Origin: Phocaeicola dorei
Lineage (GTDB): Bacteria > Bacteroidota > Bacteroidia > Bacteroidales > Bacteroidaceae
Assembly (NCBI RefSeq): GCF_013009555.1
Contig: NZ_CP046176.1
Coordinates: 1,271,501-1,335,500, forward strand
Length of the DNA: 64,000 nucleotides
Direction: 5' to 3'
The translations under genes and the position numbers were made by a program. Position 1 is the stretch's first letter. Each line of letters opens with the position of its first letter. The notes under the pieces are model-generated. The model had not been told where the DNA came from, searched no databases, and saw only the letters and a list, made by a program, of their open reading frames with translations. Positions 35,288-44,985 of the stretch are shown in pieces.

Positions 35288-35908
35288 TTATTGAGCCACA
35301 ACTACTTTGGCGTGGCGTATTACTTTGTCATTCAGCTTATAACCGGTTTGTACACAGTCCAATATTTTCCCTTTCTTCTCTTCAGAAGGAGCTGGGACTA
35401 ATGCAATTGCTTCGTGATAATCGGTATCAAAGTTCTCACCGTCAGTCTCTATTTTCTGAAGTCCTTCCTGGTTCAATACTTTCAGGAATTTGTTGTAGAT
35501 CAACTCAATTCCTTCACGCATTGCTTTTACATCATCCGAAGTTTCTGAAGTTTTTACAGCACGCTCCAAGTCGTCCAAAATAGGGAGAATGGCAGTAATG
35601 GCCTTTTCTCCACCATTCTTAATCAATTCGGCCTTTTCTTTCATGGTGCGTTTACGGTAATTGTCAAATTCGGCTGAAAGACGCAGGTATTTGTCATGCT
35701 GCTCTTCTATTGTTTTCTGAGCTTCCGCCAATTCCTTATTCACCTTCTCTTCAGCGTTCAGTTCTTCTGTTGCTTCTTTCTGAGTTTCTTCATCAATGGC
35801 AGCTTCTGCCGCTTCCTGATTTTTCAAAACTTCCTCGTCTTGAGGTTGGTTCTTCTCTGTTGGGTTCATATTCTTATTAAACTTTTTGTTTTTCTTATTT
35901 TTACTCAT
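35288..35908 (-). CDS. grpE: Nucleotide exchange factor GrpE
   Basis: The protein is 206 residues. A long, charged, disordered and coiled-coil N-terminus (Glu/Lys/Ala-rich) leads into the GrpE core: LRLSAEFDNYRKRTMKEKAE near residue 80, and near the C-terminus the signature FDTDYHEAIALVPAPSEEKK, then GKILDCVQTGYKLNDKVIRH with AKVVVA. It releases ADP from DnaK. It is the first gene of grpE-dnaJ, with a -7 box at 35984-35991. No CIRCE element is seen upstream. Confidence 0.94.
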   Translation of the reverse strand: MSKNKKNKKFNKNMNPTEKNQPQDEEVLKNQEAAEAAIDEETQKEATEELNAEEKVNKELAEAQKTIEEQHDKYLRLSAEFDNYRKRTMKEKAELIKNGGEKAITAILPILDDLERAVKTSETSDDVKAMREGIELIYNKFLKVLNQEGLQKIETDGENFDTDYHEAIALVPAPSEEKKGKILDCVQTGYKLNDKVIRHAKVVVAQ

Positions 35909-35983
35909 AACAGTCAGGTCTTTTAGGTTAATTTACTGCTAACAAATTTCGTGCCTAGTTGTTTCCTTAGAGTGATAATTTTG

Positions 35984-35991
35984 CAAAAGTA
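35984..35991 (-). promoter_or_regulatory. -7 box of grpE-dnaJ
   Basis: TACTTTTG on the minus strand matches TAnnTTTG. A small inverted repeat TGCCA-CAC-TGGCA at 36001-36013 occupies the spacer to -33 and might be an operator. Confidence 0.5.
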
Positions 35992-36035
35992 CGGAATTTC
36001 TGCCACACTGGCATACTTTTCTGAATTAAAATACC

Positions 36036-36043
36036 TACCTTTG
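36036..36043 (+). promoter_or_regulatory. -7 box of the ABC-F gene
   Basis: TACCTTTG lies 42 bases before the ATG at 36086; it is divergent from the grpE promoter. A clear -33 is not visible. Confidence 0.5.
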
Positions 36044-36070
36044 CAATTTCAAAATAGAATAATTATATAA

Positions 36071-37705
<1,635 letters not shown>

Positions 37706-37741
37706 ATTATAAATATGAGCTGAAAAAGAAAGAGTCATTGG

Positions 37742-37769
37742 GAGCCATTGTTCCTGTGGCTCTTTTTTT
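37742..37769 (+). terminator. Terminator of the ABC-F gene
   Basis: GAGCCA (37742-37747) pairs with TGGCTC (37757-37762), followed by TTTTTTT. Confidence 0.8.
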
Positions 37770-37866
37770 ATGGTTTAGCCGCAATTCTCATTCTGTATGA
37801 ATCATAATGAGTTCAAAAATCTATGATAATGGACGATAATCCATGTCGTTATATTAGAATTAGGAT

Positions 37867-37874
37867 TATTTTTG
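37867..37874 (+). promoter_or_regulatory. -7 box of the two-domain esterase
   Basis: TATTTTTG lies 28 bases before the ATG at 37903. No TTTG is seen at the -33 position. Confidence 0.45.
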
Positions 37875-37902
37875 TGTCCATTAAAAACATGAAATGATAC
37901 TT

Positions 37903-39405
37903 ATGAAAAACTTAATTTTGATTTTGATTTTTGCAGCTGTTAGCTTGAATACGATGGCTTCCAATCCTGTACATGTGATTATAACTGCCGGACAGTCTAA
38001 TACCGATGGACGAACTCCTAATGAAGATTTGCCGGCATATATTAAAGCATTGGCTACGGACACACTGACGTATACCGAAGGTGCCTACCGTTATTGTCAG
38101 ATAGCTCAGAATGACGGGAAAGGAGAATTTATTCCTTTCTGGCCTCGTGCCAAACGTAGCGGAAAAAATAATATGTGGGCTTTTGATGCAGTGACATATT
38201 ATTGGTTGGAGCAGTTGTTGCAGGAGAAATTTTATGTGGTGAAATGGGCTGTTGGCGGAACTTCCATTGCACCTGATTATAATGCTTCCAAGGGACGTTT
38301 TTGGTCTGCGGCTCCTGAATGGCTGGCACAGGCTAAGCCAACTTCTGATGGAGGAAATTCCTTGTTGCTTTCTTTCATTCAAGAGATAGACATGTGTATA
38401 GACAAAACTCTTTCCCGGCTGAAGGATGGCTATCAGATAGATGCATTTCTTTGGCATCAGGGGGAAAGTGATTATGCTAAAAGTAAAGATTATTACCGTA
38501 ACTTGAAGACAATGGTGGCTTATGTGCGTATGCATCTGACAGAAAAAACCGGAAAGGATTATTCTCGTTTGCCTTTTATTTTTGGTACTGTTGCCCGAAG
38601 TAATAAATATTTCAGCAGAGAAGTGGAGAATGCGATGAAGCAATTGGCTGCTGAAGATCCGAACATGCACCTGATAGATATGTCAGGCGCAGAATTGCTA
38701 AATGACAGACTTCATTTTACGGCTCATTCGGCAGAGTATTTGGGACAACAGGTATATAAGCAGTTGGAACAAATTATTAAAGGAGTTATCGTCAGGACTG
38801 ATGAATTGAAAGGAAAACGTTTGGGAATTATTGGAGATAGTTATGTGAAGAATCATAAGGAACCTGTTAAGAATACCTGGCATTATAAATTTGCCGAGAA
38901 GCATGGTATGGAATATTTAAATTATGGCAAGAACGGCAGCAGCATTGCTTATAGTAGCCCGCGTTGGGGGGAAGCGATGTATGTAAGATATAAGGAAATG
39001 CCGGATGATTTGGATTATGTTATTGTTGTGGGTGGGCACAATGATGGTTTTAAATTGGATTCAATTGGCGGTATTGATGTATTTAAAGAGAGGCTGGCAA
39101 TGCTGTGTGAAGGGCTTATTGAAAAGTATCCCACAGCTAAGATTTTTTTCTTTACCCGATGGAACTGTAAAAACTTTGCGGGAAGTGATGCTGAGAAAGT
39201 GGTGGATGCTATGATTGAGGTTTGTGGAAATTATAGTATTCCTATTTTTGACAGCGCCCGAAAAGGAGGAATTTATGCAAATAATGATCATTTTAGAAAA
39301 ATATATTTTCAGAACAGCAAAAATAATACAGATACTGCACATTTGAATGAAAAAGGTCATGAACGTTTCTTGAAAGTGGCTGAGAGTTTTATATTGCAAT
39401 ACTGA
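37903..39405 (+). CDS. Two-domain exported esterase (SASA + SGNH hydrolase)
   Basis: From the ATG at 37903 the protein has 500 residues with signal peptide MKNLILILIFAAVSLNTMA. The first half is a sialate O-acetylesterase-like (SASA) domain: nucleophile in AGQSNTDGR (Ser32), WHQGESDYAKSKDYYRNL near residue 183, and DRLHFTAHSAEYLGQ near residue 265. The second half is an SGNH/GDSL domain: LGIIGDSYVKNHKEPVKNTW near residue 300, YGKNGSSIAYS, and DTAHLNEKGHERFL near the end. Both domains keep their Ser and Asp-x-x-His, so both may be active. It probably removes acetyl or acyl groups from glycans in the periplasm or outside. Confidence 0.82.
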   Translation: MKNLILILIFAAVSLNTMASNPVHVIITAGQSNTDGRTPNEDLPAYIKALATDTLTYTEGAYRYCQIAQNDGKGEFIPFWPRAKRSGKNNMWAFDAVTYYWLEQLLQEKFYVVKWAVGGTSIAPDYNASKGRFWSAAPEWLAQAKPTSDGGNSLLLSFIQEIDMCIDKTLSRLKDGYQIDAFLWHQGESDYAKSKDYYRNLKTMVAYVRMHLTEKTGKDYSRLPFIFGTVARSNKYFSREVENAMKQLAAEDPNMHLIDMSGAELLNDRLHFTAHSAEYLGQQVYKQLEQIIKGVIVRTDELKGKRLGIIGDSYVKNHKEPVKNTWHYKFAEKHGMEYLNYGKNGSSIAYSSPRWGEAMYVRYKEMPDDLDYVIVVGGHNDGFKLDSIGGIDVFKERLAMLCEGLIEKYPTAKIFFFTRWNCKNFAGSDAEKVVDAMIEVCGNYSIPIFDSARKGGIYANNDHFRKIYFQNSKNNTDTAHLNEKGHERFLKVAESFILQY

Positions 39406-39460
39406 ATAATGTAAATGTAATGAATTATTTTTGAAATGTGATGACGCAGAAATAATCCAT

Positions 39461-39895
39461 TTACAAATTACTTACTGTTCGGAGGAAAAAGTGAGGTATT
39501 CTTTCTCCGCTAGGGAAAGTAATTCTCTTTTGATTTTCTAATAGTCGGTTTGCTTTGTTGTAAATGTCAACTGAAATGTCTTGCTCTCTGGACTTGGCAA
39601 AAGAGTGATTGGCAGTAATGATGCGTCGGGATGAAAGTTTCAGTGTCCAGCGTATATCTTCAGCAGCTACATAATGCCGAGTAGGACGCATGACGTGAAT
39701 GCGCAATATATATCCTTTTGCCAGTGCCTCATTGACTGTTTGCAGATTTCCTGCCTCTAGCCGGATACCAATAGCTCATTTGGACATAGTGTAATCTTGC
39801 GCTTGAATGCTTCCCATCCATGATACGAGGTCTTTCGGATTATTTAAAACTGGATTTATTAACTGTTGGCTGTGCAGACGGATGGTAGGTATCAT
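39461..39895 (-). pseudogene. Broken winged-helix DNA-binding (HTH_42/AlkZ-like) gene
   Basis: The frame from the ATG at 39895 reads MIPTIRLHSQQLINPVLNNP, then DLVSWMGSIQAQDYTMSK, then a TGA at about 39778, and continues in the same frame with AIGIRLEAGNLQTVNEALAK, GYILRIHVMRPTRHYVAAED and IRWTLKLSSRRI. This is the N-terminal part of the PF06224 family, where a Trp is expected at the TGA. The frame ends at 39461 after about 145 codons, while family members have about 350, so the C-terminus is gone too. The ATG overlaps the cytidine deaminase stop codon (ATGA). The gene is taken as decayed. Confidence 0.75.
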
Positions 39896-40371
39896 TTCAG
39901 ATAATTTCCATCAAACGATAAAGGTAAAAGTCCACTTACGTTTTCTAATATATAAATATCAGTCTTACTATAAAGCAGTATCCGCATGGGTTTTCCATAT
40001 CGTTTTTCAGTTTCTAATAATACTTGCCGACAGGCACCGCAAGGAGGAATAGGTGTGTCAAGAAAATCATTTTCTGTGCGGGCAGCAATGGCAAGTGTTT
40101 TTACTGCTTGATCCGGATATTGAGAATTGGCATAAAACAAAGTGGTACGTTCTGCACAAAGACCAGATGGGTAGGCTGCATTTTCTTGATTGGTTCCGGT
40201 AATAACGATATCATTTTCCAACAGTGCGGCGGCTCCAACAGCAAAATGTGAGTAAGGAGCATAGCTTCTTTTCGTTGCTTCACACGCAGCGTCTATCAGT
40301 TTGCGGTCCTTCTCTGTTAGTTCGTTATAATGGCAAGCCTCTATGTTTATTTCCAGTTTGATTTGTTTCAT
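39892..40371 (-). CDS. cdd: Cytidine deaminase
   Basis: From the ATG at 40371 the protein has 159 residues. A TTG further upstream lies inside the -7 box and is rejected. The zinc-site motifs are clear: NAAYPSGLCAERTTLFYA with the Cys-Ala-Glu triad near residue 60, and PPCGACRQVLLE near residue 95 with the two further Cys ligands. It deaminates cytidine and deoxycytidine to uridine and deoxyuridine for pyrimidine salvage. The decayed winged-helix gene follows with a four-base overlap, so the two were once an operon. Confidence 0.9.
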   Translation of the reverse strand: MKQIKLEINIEACHYNELTEKDRKLIDAACEATKRSYAPYSHFAVGAAALLENDIVITGTNQENAAYPSGLCAERTTLFYANSQYPDQAVKTLAIAARTENDFLDTPIPPCGACRQVLLETEKRYGKPMRILLYSKTDIYILENVSGLLPLSFDGNYLK

Positions 40372-40395
40372 GATACGTTCCTCTTTGTTTTCCTG

Positions 40396-40403
40396 CAAAT
40401 GTA
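40396..40403 (-). promoter_or_regulatory. -7 box of cdd
   Basis: TACATTTG on the minus strand ends 24 bases before the ATG at 40371; this sets the start of cdd. Confidence 0.55.
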
Positions 40404-40588
40404 ATGTTTTGTTTTTAATCTCCCATGTTTCTTTTCTAAAATCTGGTTTTTAATTTATTTACTTTCTTATTGCTTGTCAGAGTTGAATGTGAAAAGAATA
40501 ATATGGTTACCGATAAAAAAGGAGAAAGTTGCAACTTTTTCTTTTATTTGTGCGTCTAATGAATATATAATTAAAAAAGAGAAAGATT

Positions 40589-40912
40589 ATGTTAGCAACA
40601 ACAACACCTACTATCGAAGGAAAACGTATAACCAAATATTATGGCATTGTAACAGGTGAAACTATTATCGGCGCTAATCTGTTTCGTGATTTTTTTGCTA
40701 GTATTCGTGACATTGTAGGCGGTCGTTCCGGTTCTTATGAAGAAGTACTTCGACAGGCTAAAGATACCGCGTTACGAGAAATGCAGGATCAGGCTGCTTT
40801 ATTGGGAGCTAATGCTGTAGTTGGGGTGGATTTGGATTATGAAACTGTGGGGGACAGTGGTAGTATGCTGATGGTAACCGCAAGCGGCACAGCTGTCAGA
40901 ATAGAAGATTGA
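40589..40912 (+). CDS. YbjQ/UPF0145 (heavy-metal-binding-domain) protein
   Basis: The protein is 107 residues. It follows the YbjQ family pattern: [20 protein letters not shown] at residues 16-35, [20 protein letters not shown] at 41-60, and [20 protein letters not shown] near residue 75. Members are small, cytoplasmic and pentameric in structures; their function is not known, though a metal-binding role was suggested from the fold. It stands alone and is followed by a strong hairpin. Confidence 0.85.
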   Translation: MLATTTPTIEGKRITKYYGIVTGETIIGANLFRDFFASIRDIVGGRSGSYEEVLRQAKDTALREMQDQAALLGANAVVGVDLDYETVGDSGSMLMVTASGTAVRIED

Positions 40913-40924
40913 GGTAAAGCAGAT

Positions 40925-40965
40925 GTGCCTGTTGCAATATTTTTTAGGTTTATTGCAACAGGTAC
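40925..40965. terminator. Hairpin between the convergent YbjQ and lipoprotein genes
   Basis: CCTGTTGCAATA (40928-40939) and TATTGCAACAGG (40951-40962) pair perfectly; the stem extends to about 15 bp with one G-T pair. A T-rich loop but only a weak T-run follows, so it is likely a shared terminator for both strands. Confidence 0.6.
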
Positions 40966-40981
40966 GTTTGCTTTTACTGTA

Positions 40982-41593
40982 TTAGGGTATTCCTAATATC
41001 TCTTTGGCCTTGTTTTTACTTGAAATGAAATCTAGTGAGTTGACAATATTATCGTAATTTGTTGTGTCAGCTATATGGTCTTTCAATACTTGTAACATTT
41101 TTAACTTGTCATTATCAAAAGTATAAAGTGACATAAGTTTAAGGCATTGTGCGCAACTTAATTTTTTATTTATAATGGCCTTTTCCAGAGTTGAATCTTT
41201 GAACACGGAATTTTTTGTTTCATTGTATATCTTTTCAAATTCGTTATCGTCTATTGAACCAACGGTATGGAGGGATATTTTGCTGGAATATAGGTCTCCT
41301 ACTGAAGTTTCTTTAGCTATTTCATTGTAGGAATCCATGCCTGTTACCTTTCCGTTTCTAAATTCGATAATTAGAAATTTGCAAGACGTTGCAATTCCTC
41401 CGCTCTGATATTCCCATTGTTCCAAAGAACCATCGAAACGTCGGAAATCGGGTTTTCCAAGAAGTTGGCCTATTTCTTCTGTTGTCATTCCCTGCTGTAC
41501 CTTCCATGCTTTCTGCTTGATACTTCCTGTGGTATGACAGCCGACAAGTGTTATACTGATAACAAGCAATAATAATTGTTTAAATTTTCTCAT
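40982..41593 (-). CDS. Lipoprotein with BamE-like and DUF4476-like domains, copy 2
   Basis: The protein is 203 residues. The signal peptide ends in a lipobox (MRKFKQLLLLVISITLVG-C), so it is an envelope lipoprotein. Residues 28-60 look like a SmpA/OmlA (BamE) start (VQQGMTTEEIGQLLGKPDFR). The C-terminal 90 residues match DUF4476 (FEKIYNETKNSVFKDSTLEK, then CAQCLKLMSLYTFDNDKLKM). It is a diverged tandem copy of the 41627-42298 gene, 33 bases downstream of it, and probably shares its promoter. Function is unknown. Confidence 0.72.
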   Translation of the reverse strand: MRKFKQLLLLVISITLVGCHTTGSIKQKAWKVQQGMTTEEIGQLLGKPDFRRFDGSLEQWEYQSGGIATSCKFLIIEFRNGKVTGMDSYNEIAKETSVGDLYSSKISLHTVGSIDDNEFEKIYNETKNSVFKDSTLEKAIINKKLSCAQCLKLMSLYTFDNDKLKMLQVLKDHIADTTNYDNIVNSLDFISSKNKAKEILGIP

Positions 41594-41626
41594 ATATTTA
41601 TGTTTTTGTGTGTTGTTTAGGTTGAA

Positions 41627-42298
41627 TTACCATCGGTCAGTGATTCCCAATATTTTACGTGCATCATCTTGTTTAAATAAAGAATCCAGTGTCTTGATGA
41701 TTTCTTTTCCATTTTCACGGTCTACAATGCGGTTGGAAACCATTCTTAATACTTTCATTTTTTCATCGTCCCATGTAAATATGGACATGAGTCGGGCAGT
41801 TTGTTTACAGGTGAAGTAGTTGTTTACAACTCCTACAGATAATAATTCCATTTGGTCGTCCTTAAATGCTTTGTTTTTTACTTTTTTATAGAGGTTTTCA
41901 AAATCATGTGGATTCATAGCTTTGTGTTTTGGTCTGTGCGGGCCAAAATGATCAGGGTGGCTGGGTGGAACTACCGTAATTATTTCATTTGGCGGACACA
42001 CTGCAACTGGAGGCGGAGTAATGTTGGGCTCAAAAGAATCCATGTTTGTTACCATTCCGTCTACAAAATCGATAATAATTACCGTGTTTGCAGCTGTGGA
42101 CATATTGGTCTTGGTGTATTCCCATTGTTCCGAGCCGTTGTCGAATCTACGGAAATCGGGTTTTCCAAGTAAATGGCTGACTTCTTCTTGGGACATCCCT
42201 CTCTGTACTTTCATAATAGTGCTACTAGTAGTCAAACCGCAACTGATGACTAAAGTACAAATGGTTAACGCTAATAATGTTTGTTTCAATCTTCTCAT
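41627..42298 (-). CDS. Lipoprotein with BamE-like and DUF4476-like domains, copy 1
   Basis: The protein is 223 residues with lipobox MRRLKQTLLALTICTLVIS-C. A BamE-like N-terminal segment (VQRGMSQEEVSHLLGKPDFR) is followed by a Pro/His-rich linker around residues 95-125 (PPSHPDHFGPHRPKHKAMNP) that the neighbouring copy lacks. The C-terminal DUF4476-like domain (FENLYKKVKNKAFKDDQMEL, then CKQTARLMSIFTWDDEKMKV) is similar to copy 2. The His-rich linker might bind metal. It is first in the two-gene unit, with a -7 box at 42321-42328. Confidence 0.72.
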   Translation of the reverse strand: MRRLKQTLLALTICTLVISCGLTTSSTIMKVQRGMSQEEVSHLLGKPDFRRFDNGSEQWEYTKTNMSTAANTVIIIDFVDGMVTNMDSFEPNITPPPVAVCPPNEIITVVPPSHPDHFGPHRPKHKAMNPHDFENLYKKVKNKAFKDDQMELLSVGVVNNYFTCKQTARLMSIFTWDDEKMKVLRMVSNRIVDRENGKEIIKTLDSLFKQDDARKILGITDRW

Positions 42299-42320
42299 TT
42301 TTTTGTTTTTTTGTTTGTAA

Positions 42321-42328
42321 CAAAGATA
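42321..42328 (-). promoter_or_regulatory. -7 box of the paired lipoprotein genes
   Basis: TATCTTTG on the minus strand ends 22 bases before the ATG at 42298. The rest of the gap to 42606 is AT-rich; no clear promoter for the ECF sigma factor was found in it. Confidence 0.55.
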
Positions 42329-42605
42329 AGTTGGGAAAAGGTATATTCTTCTATCTTTTTCCCTATTTATTTTTAGGGATTTCCCTACTGTTTATATGGT
42401 AATTCTTCTAAGAACTGAAATTTATTGTTAGGAAGATTGAGTTTGAAATCTTTAAATTCATATTCTGGAAGATTGGTTGTATTTTTCTCTTGTTGGAAAT
42501 GTGATTGATTATTTTAACTTCATCTATAATTAATGTAAAAACTTTATTTTCACTTTTAACTTCTTGTTCTCGGGTGGTTCTAACCTATAAACTTTTGACG
42601 AATAG

Positions 42606-43142
42606 ATGATAAACGAAGATAAAATTAGGGAAGTATGGGCTTCCGACCCGGAACGGGGATTTAAATTGTTGATAGATTTTTTTCAACAGCCCATATATTG
42701 GCATATCCGGAGATTGGTTGTATCACATGAGGATGCAGAGGATATTTTGCAGGAAGTCTTTATTCGCGTCTTTCGCCATCTTCCTCAGTTTAGGGAGGAA
42801 AGTTCATTGGGAACATGGATTTATCGGATAGCGACCAATGAGTGTCTCCGTTTTCTGAATATGCGTAAAGAACAAGCTGTTTCGGCGGAAGAAGTTCAGG
42901 AAGAGTTAATGAATAAGTTGATGGCGTCAGATTATGTGGATTATGAGAACGAAATGGCGGTGAAATTTCAGCAGGCTATTTTGATGCTTCCTGAAAAACA
43001 GCGGGTAGTTTTCAATCTTCGTTATTATGATGAACTGGAATATGAAGAAATTAGCAGGATTACGGACACGAAGGTGGATACGTTGAAAGTGAATTATCAT
43101 TATGCAAAAGAGAAGATAAAAGAGTACATGATAAATAATTAA
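42606..43142 (+). CDS. ECF-type RNA polymerase sigma factor
   Basis: The protein is 178 residues with region 2 (YWHIRRLVVSHEDAEDILQE, then VFIRVFRHL; near residues 32-60) and region 4 (LPEKQRVVFNLRYYDELEYE then EISRITDTKVDTLKVNYHYA; near residues 125-165). This is the ECF/sigma-70-like two-domain form. The next gene, 7 bases later, is a small single-pass membrane protein that fits an anti-sigma factor, and the third is a periplasmic Spy/CpxP-like protein. The three look like an envelope-stress cassette. Confidence 0.87.
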   Translation: MINEDKIREVWASDPERGFKLLIDFFQQPIYWHIRRLVVSHEDAEDILQEVFIRVFRHLPQFREESSLGTWIYRIATNECLRFLNMRKEQAVSAEEVQEELMNKLMASDYVDYENEMAVKFQQAILMLPEKQRVVFNLRYYDELEYEEISRITDTKVDTLKVNYHYAKEKIKEYMINN

Positions 43143-43149
43143 AGATAGG

Positions 43150-43512
43150 ATGGAAAAGGAGTTTGATTTTAAGAATATTGGGAAGCGGATGCCTTATCGT
43201 ACCCCTGATGGCTTTTTCGGAAAAATGCAAAAACAAGTATTGGAGCGTACCCAGGCTGAGAGGTTTAATAGGCAGAATAGAATAAAATTGATTATTGGGG
43301 CTACTTTAGCTATTGCGGCTGTCATGTTGGGAGTTCTTTTCTTTCCGATATCTCAACCTGTGGCAGAGGAGTTGCCTTCTCATTCACTTATTGTTTCTAC
43401 GGATTTAGACTCTTCTTATTCAGATACTTTGGATCGTTATATAGAATCTATGTCTGATGAGGAATTAGCAGAATGGGTGGAATTGTCTGAAAATGATATA
43501 TTTATAAATTGA
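43150..43512 (+). CDS. Single-pass membrane protein, probable anti-sigma factor
   Basis: The protein is 120 residues. The cytoplasmic N-terminus (KNIGKRMPYRTPDGFFGKMQ) is followed by a transmembrane helix near residues 46-66 (IKLIIGATLAIAAVMLGVLF) and an acidic Ser/Asp-rich periplasmic tail. Its position between the sigma factor and a periplasmic sensor-like protein suggests an anti-sigma role, but it has no recognisable zinc anti-sigma motif (HxxxCxxC). It starts 7 bases after the sigma gene. Confidence 0.65.
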   Translation: MEKEFDFKNIGKRMPYRTPDGFFGKMQKQVLERTQAERFNRQNRIKLIIGATLAIAAVMLGVLFFPISQPVAEELPSHSLIVSTDLDSSYSDTLDRYIESMSDEELAEWVELSENDIFIN

Positions 43513-43533
43513 TTAATCACTAAAAACAAAAAA

Positions 43534-44082
43534 ATGATGAGAACAAAATTTTTTTTAATGGTGTTGGCAGCCATTGTTATGGGAAGTCAGGTAACACTTT
43601 TTGCCCAAGAAAAGAAAGAAACTAAATCTGAAAGAAGGCAGTTTAATAAAGAACAGATGCTGGAAATACAGTGCAATCAAATTATAAAAGGATTGGCATT
43701 GGATGACGCAACGGCTGCTAAATTTATTCCGGTGTATAAACAATACATGGAAGAAATGCAGGCTACTCGTCATATGGGAGTTTGTCGAAATGTTGCAAAT
43801 AGAACGGCCGCCGATAAACAGATCCCCAAACCGGTCCCTACAGATGCTGAAGTGGAGCAGGCTATTAAGGCACGTTTCGCGCAGAGTAGAAAGATACTGG
43901 ATATTCGTGAGGAATATTATAATGAGTTTCGGAAATTTCTTTCTCCTAAACAAATTCAGAAAATGTATAATATGGAGAAACACAATGGTGATAAATTTCG
44001 TAAAGAGATGAAAAAAAGACAAGGAATGAAAAAGCAGCATGATGGAAGAAGACATATGTCACAGGGCGATGTGAAGAAGTAA
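43534..44082 (+). CDS. Periplasmic Spy/CpxP-like protein
   Basis: The protein is 182 residues with signal peptide MMRTKFFLMVLAAIVMGSQV-TLFA (or from the next ATG at 43537). The mature part is all-helical and strongly charged: RRQFNKEQMLEIQCNQIIKG, LDDATAAKFIPVYKQYMEEM, and a C-terminal tail rich in Lys, Arg, His and Met (KKRQGMKKQHDGRRHMSQGD). This is like Spy/CpxP-type proteins in which LTxxQ-like helices sense misfolding or metal. Its place after the sigma and anti-sigma genes suggests that it reports envelope state; this is inferred from context. Confidence 0.65.
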   Translation: MMRTKFFLMVLAAIVMGSQVTLFAQEKKETKSERRQFNKEQMLEIQCNQIIKGLALDDATAAKFIPVYKQYMEEMQATRHMGVCRNVANRTAADKQIPKPVPTDAEVEQAIKARFAQSRKILDIREEYYNEFRKFLSPKQIQKMYNMEKHNGDKFRKEMKKRQGMKKQHDGRRHMSQGDVKK

Positions 44083-44138
44083 ATATGGGTGAAATGGGAA
44101 AAAATAGTACTTTCATTGTCTTTATGGCTTTATTCTTT

Positions 44139-44175
44139 TAGTGGCTGCTGTTTATGGTAGCCACTATTTTGTTTT
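44139..44175 (+). terminator. Terminator after the sigma factor cassette
   Basis: TAGTGGCT (44139-44146) pairs with AGCCACTA (44159-44166), followed by TTTTGTTTT. Confidence 0.75.
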
Positions 44176-44235
44176 CTCATTGGAAGTATATATTTTTGTG
44201 AAGCTAACAGTAGCTATTTAATTAATAAAAATAAT

Positions 44236-44880
44236 ATGATGAAAGTAAAGAAATTAAGTGGCAAAGTTCAGGATGCACAACAAATACCGACCTTATTTGA
44301 TCATGAGAACATAATGTATTATCCTATTAATATAGTGAACTGGAAAGAATATCCTTATCAACCTCAAGTCTCTTTTCGTATAGCCTATACAAATGATGCT
44401 ATATTAGTTCATTATAAAGTAGTAGAAGATAGTGTTCGTGCCAAATACGGTGAAGATAACGGTAGTGTCTGGACAGATTCCTGTGTGGAATTTTTCTCTA
44501 TTCCTGCGAGAGATGGCGTTTATTACAATTTGGAATGTAACTGTATCGCTACGATTCTTTTAGCAGCAGGTTCGGAGCGTAGTAATCGAGAAATGGCTCC
44601 TCTTGAAATAACAGATCAGGTGAAGCGTTGGGCTAGTTTGGGCAGAGAAACTTTTGAAGAAAAGATAGGAGAATGTACTTGGGAGGTTGCTTTGCAGATT
44701 CCGTATAAGGTATTTTTTAAGCATACCATTACCAAGTTGGATGGAATGGTTGTACGAGCTAATTTTTATAAATGTGGAGATGAATTGCAAAAGCCTCATT
44801 TCTTATCATGGAGTCCTATAAAAATAGAGAAGCCGGATTTTCATCGTCCGGATTTCTTTGGACTTTTGGAATTCGAATGA
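44236..44880 (+). CDS. CBM9-like (DOMON-fold) carbohydrate-binding protein
   Basis: The protein is 214 residues without a clear signal peptide. It has the CBM family 9 pattern: QVSFRIAYTNDAILVHYKVV near residue 55, GSVWTDSCVEFFSI near residue 85, WEVALQIPYKVFF near residue 154, and RANFYKCGDELQKPHFLSWS near residue 175. Such domains bind the ends of sugar chains; this stand-alone form is common in Bacteroidetes and its role is unknown. It lies between a terminator and the promoter of the glucosaminidase gene, so it is a single-gene unit. Confidence 0.75.
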   Translation: MMKVKKLSGKVQDAQQIPTLFDHENIMYYPINIVNWKEYPYQPQVSFRIAYTNDAILVHYKVVEDSVRAKYGEDNGSVWTDSCVEFFSIPARDGVYYNLECNCIATILLAAGSERSNREMAPLEITDQVKRWASLGRETFEEKIGECTWEVALQIPYKVFFKHTITKLDGMVVRANFYKCGDELQKPHFLSWSPIKIEKPDFHRPDFFGLLEFE

Positions 44881-44902
44881 AATTCGTAATTAATTTAAAA
44901 AG

Positions 44903-44935
44903 ATTGCATACAGCTGGATAAAAATGGTAAGTTTG
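44903..44935 (+). promoter_or_regulatory. Promoter of the LysM glucosaminidase gene
   Basis: ATTG (44903-44906) and TAAGTTTG (44928-44935) are spaced by 21 bases, close to the Bacteroides -33/-7 pattern. Confidence 0.55.
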
Positions 44936-44985
44936 CAACTATATATAACGGATAAAGTATAGTAGCGATTTTGAAACAGTTTTAT

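Noticed and set aside
43555..44055. Antisense 166-codon ORF opposite the Spy-like gene
   Set aside because: It is the complement of a Lys/Glu-rich helical gene; composition (Leu/Phe/His-rich) is an artefact and there is no start context.
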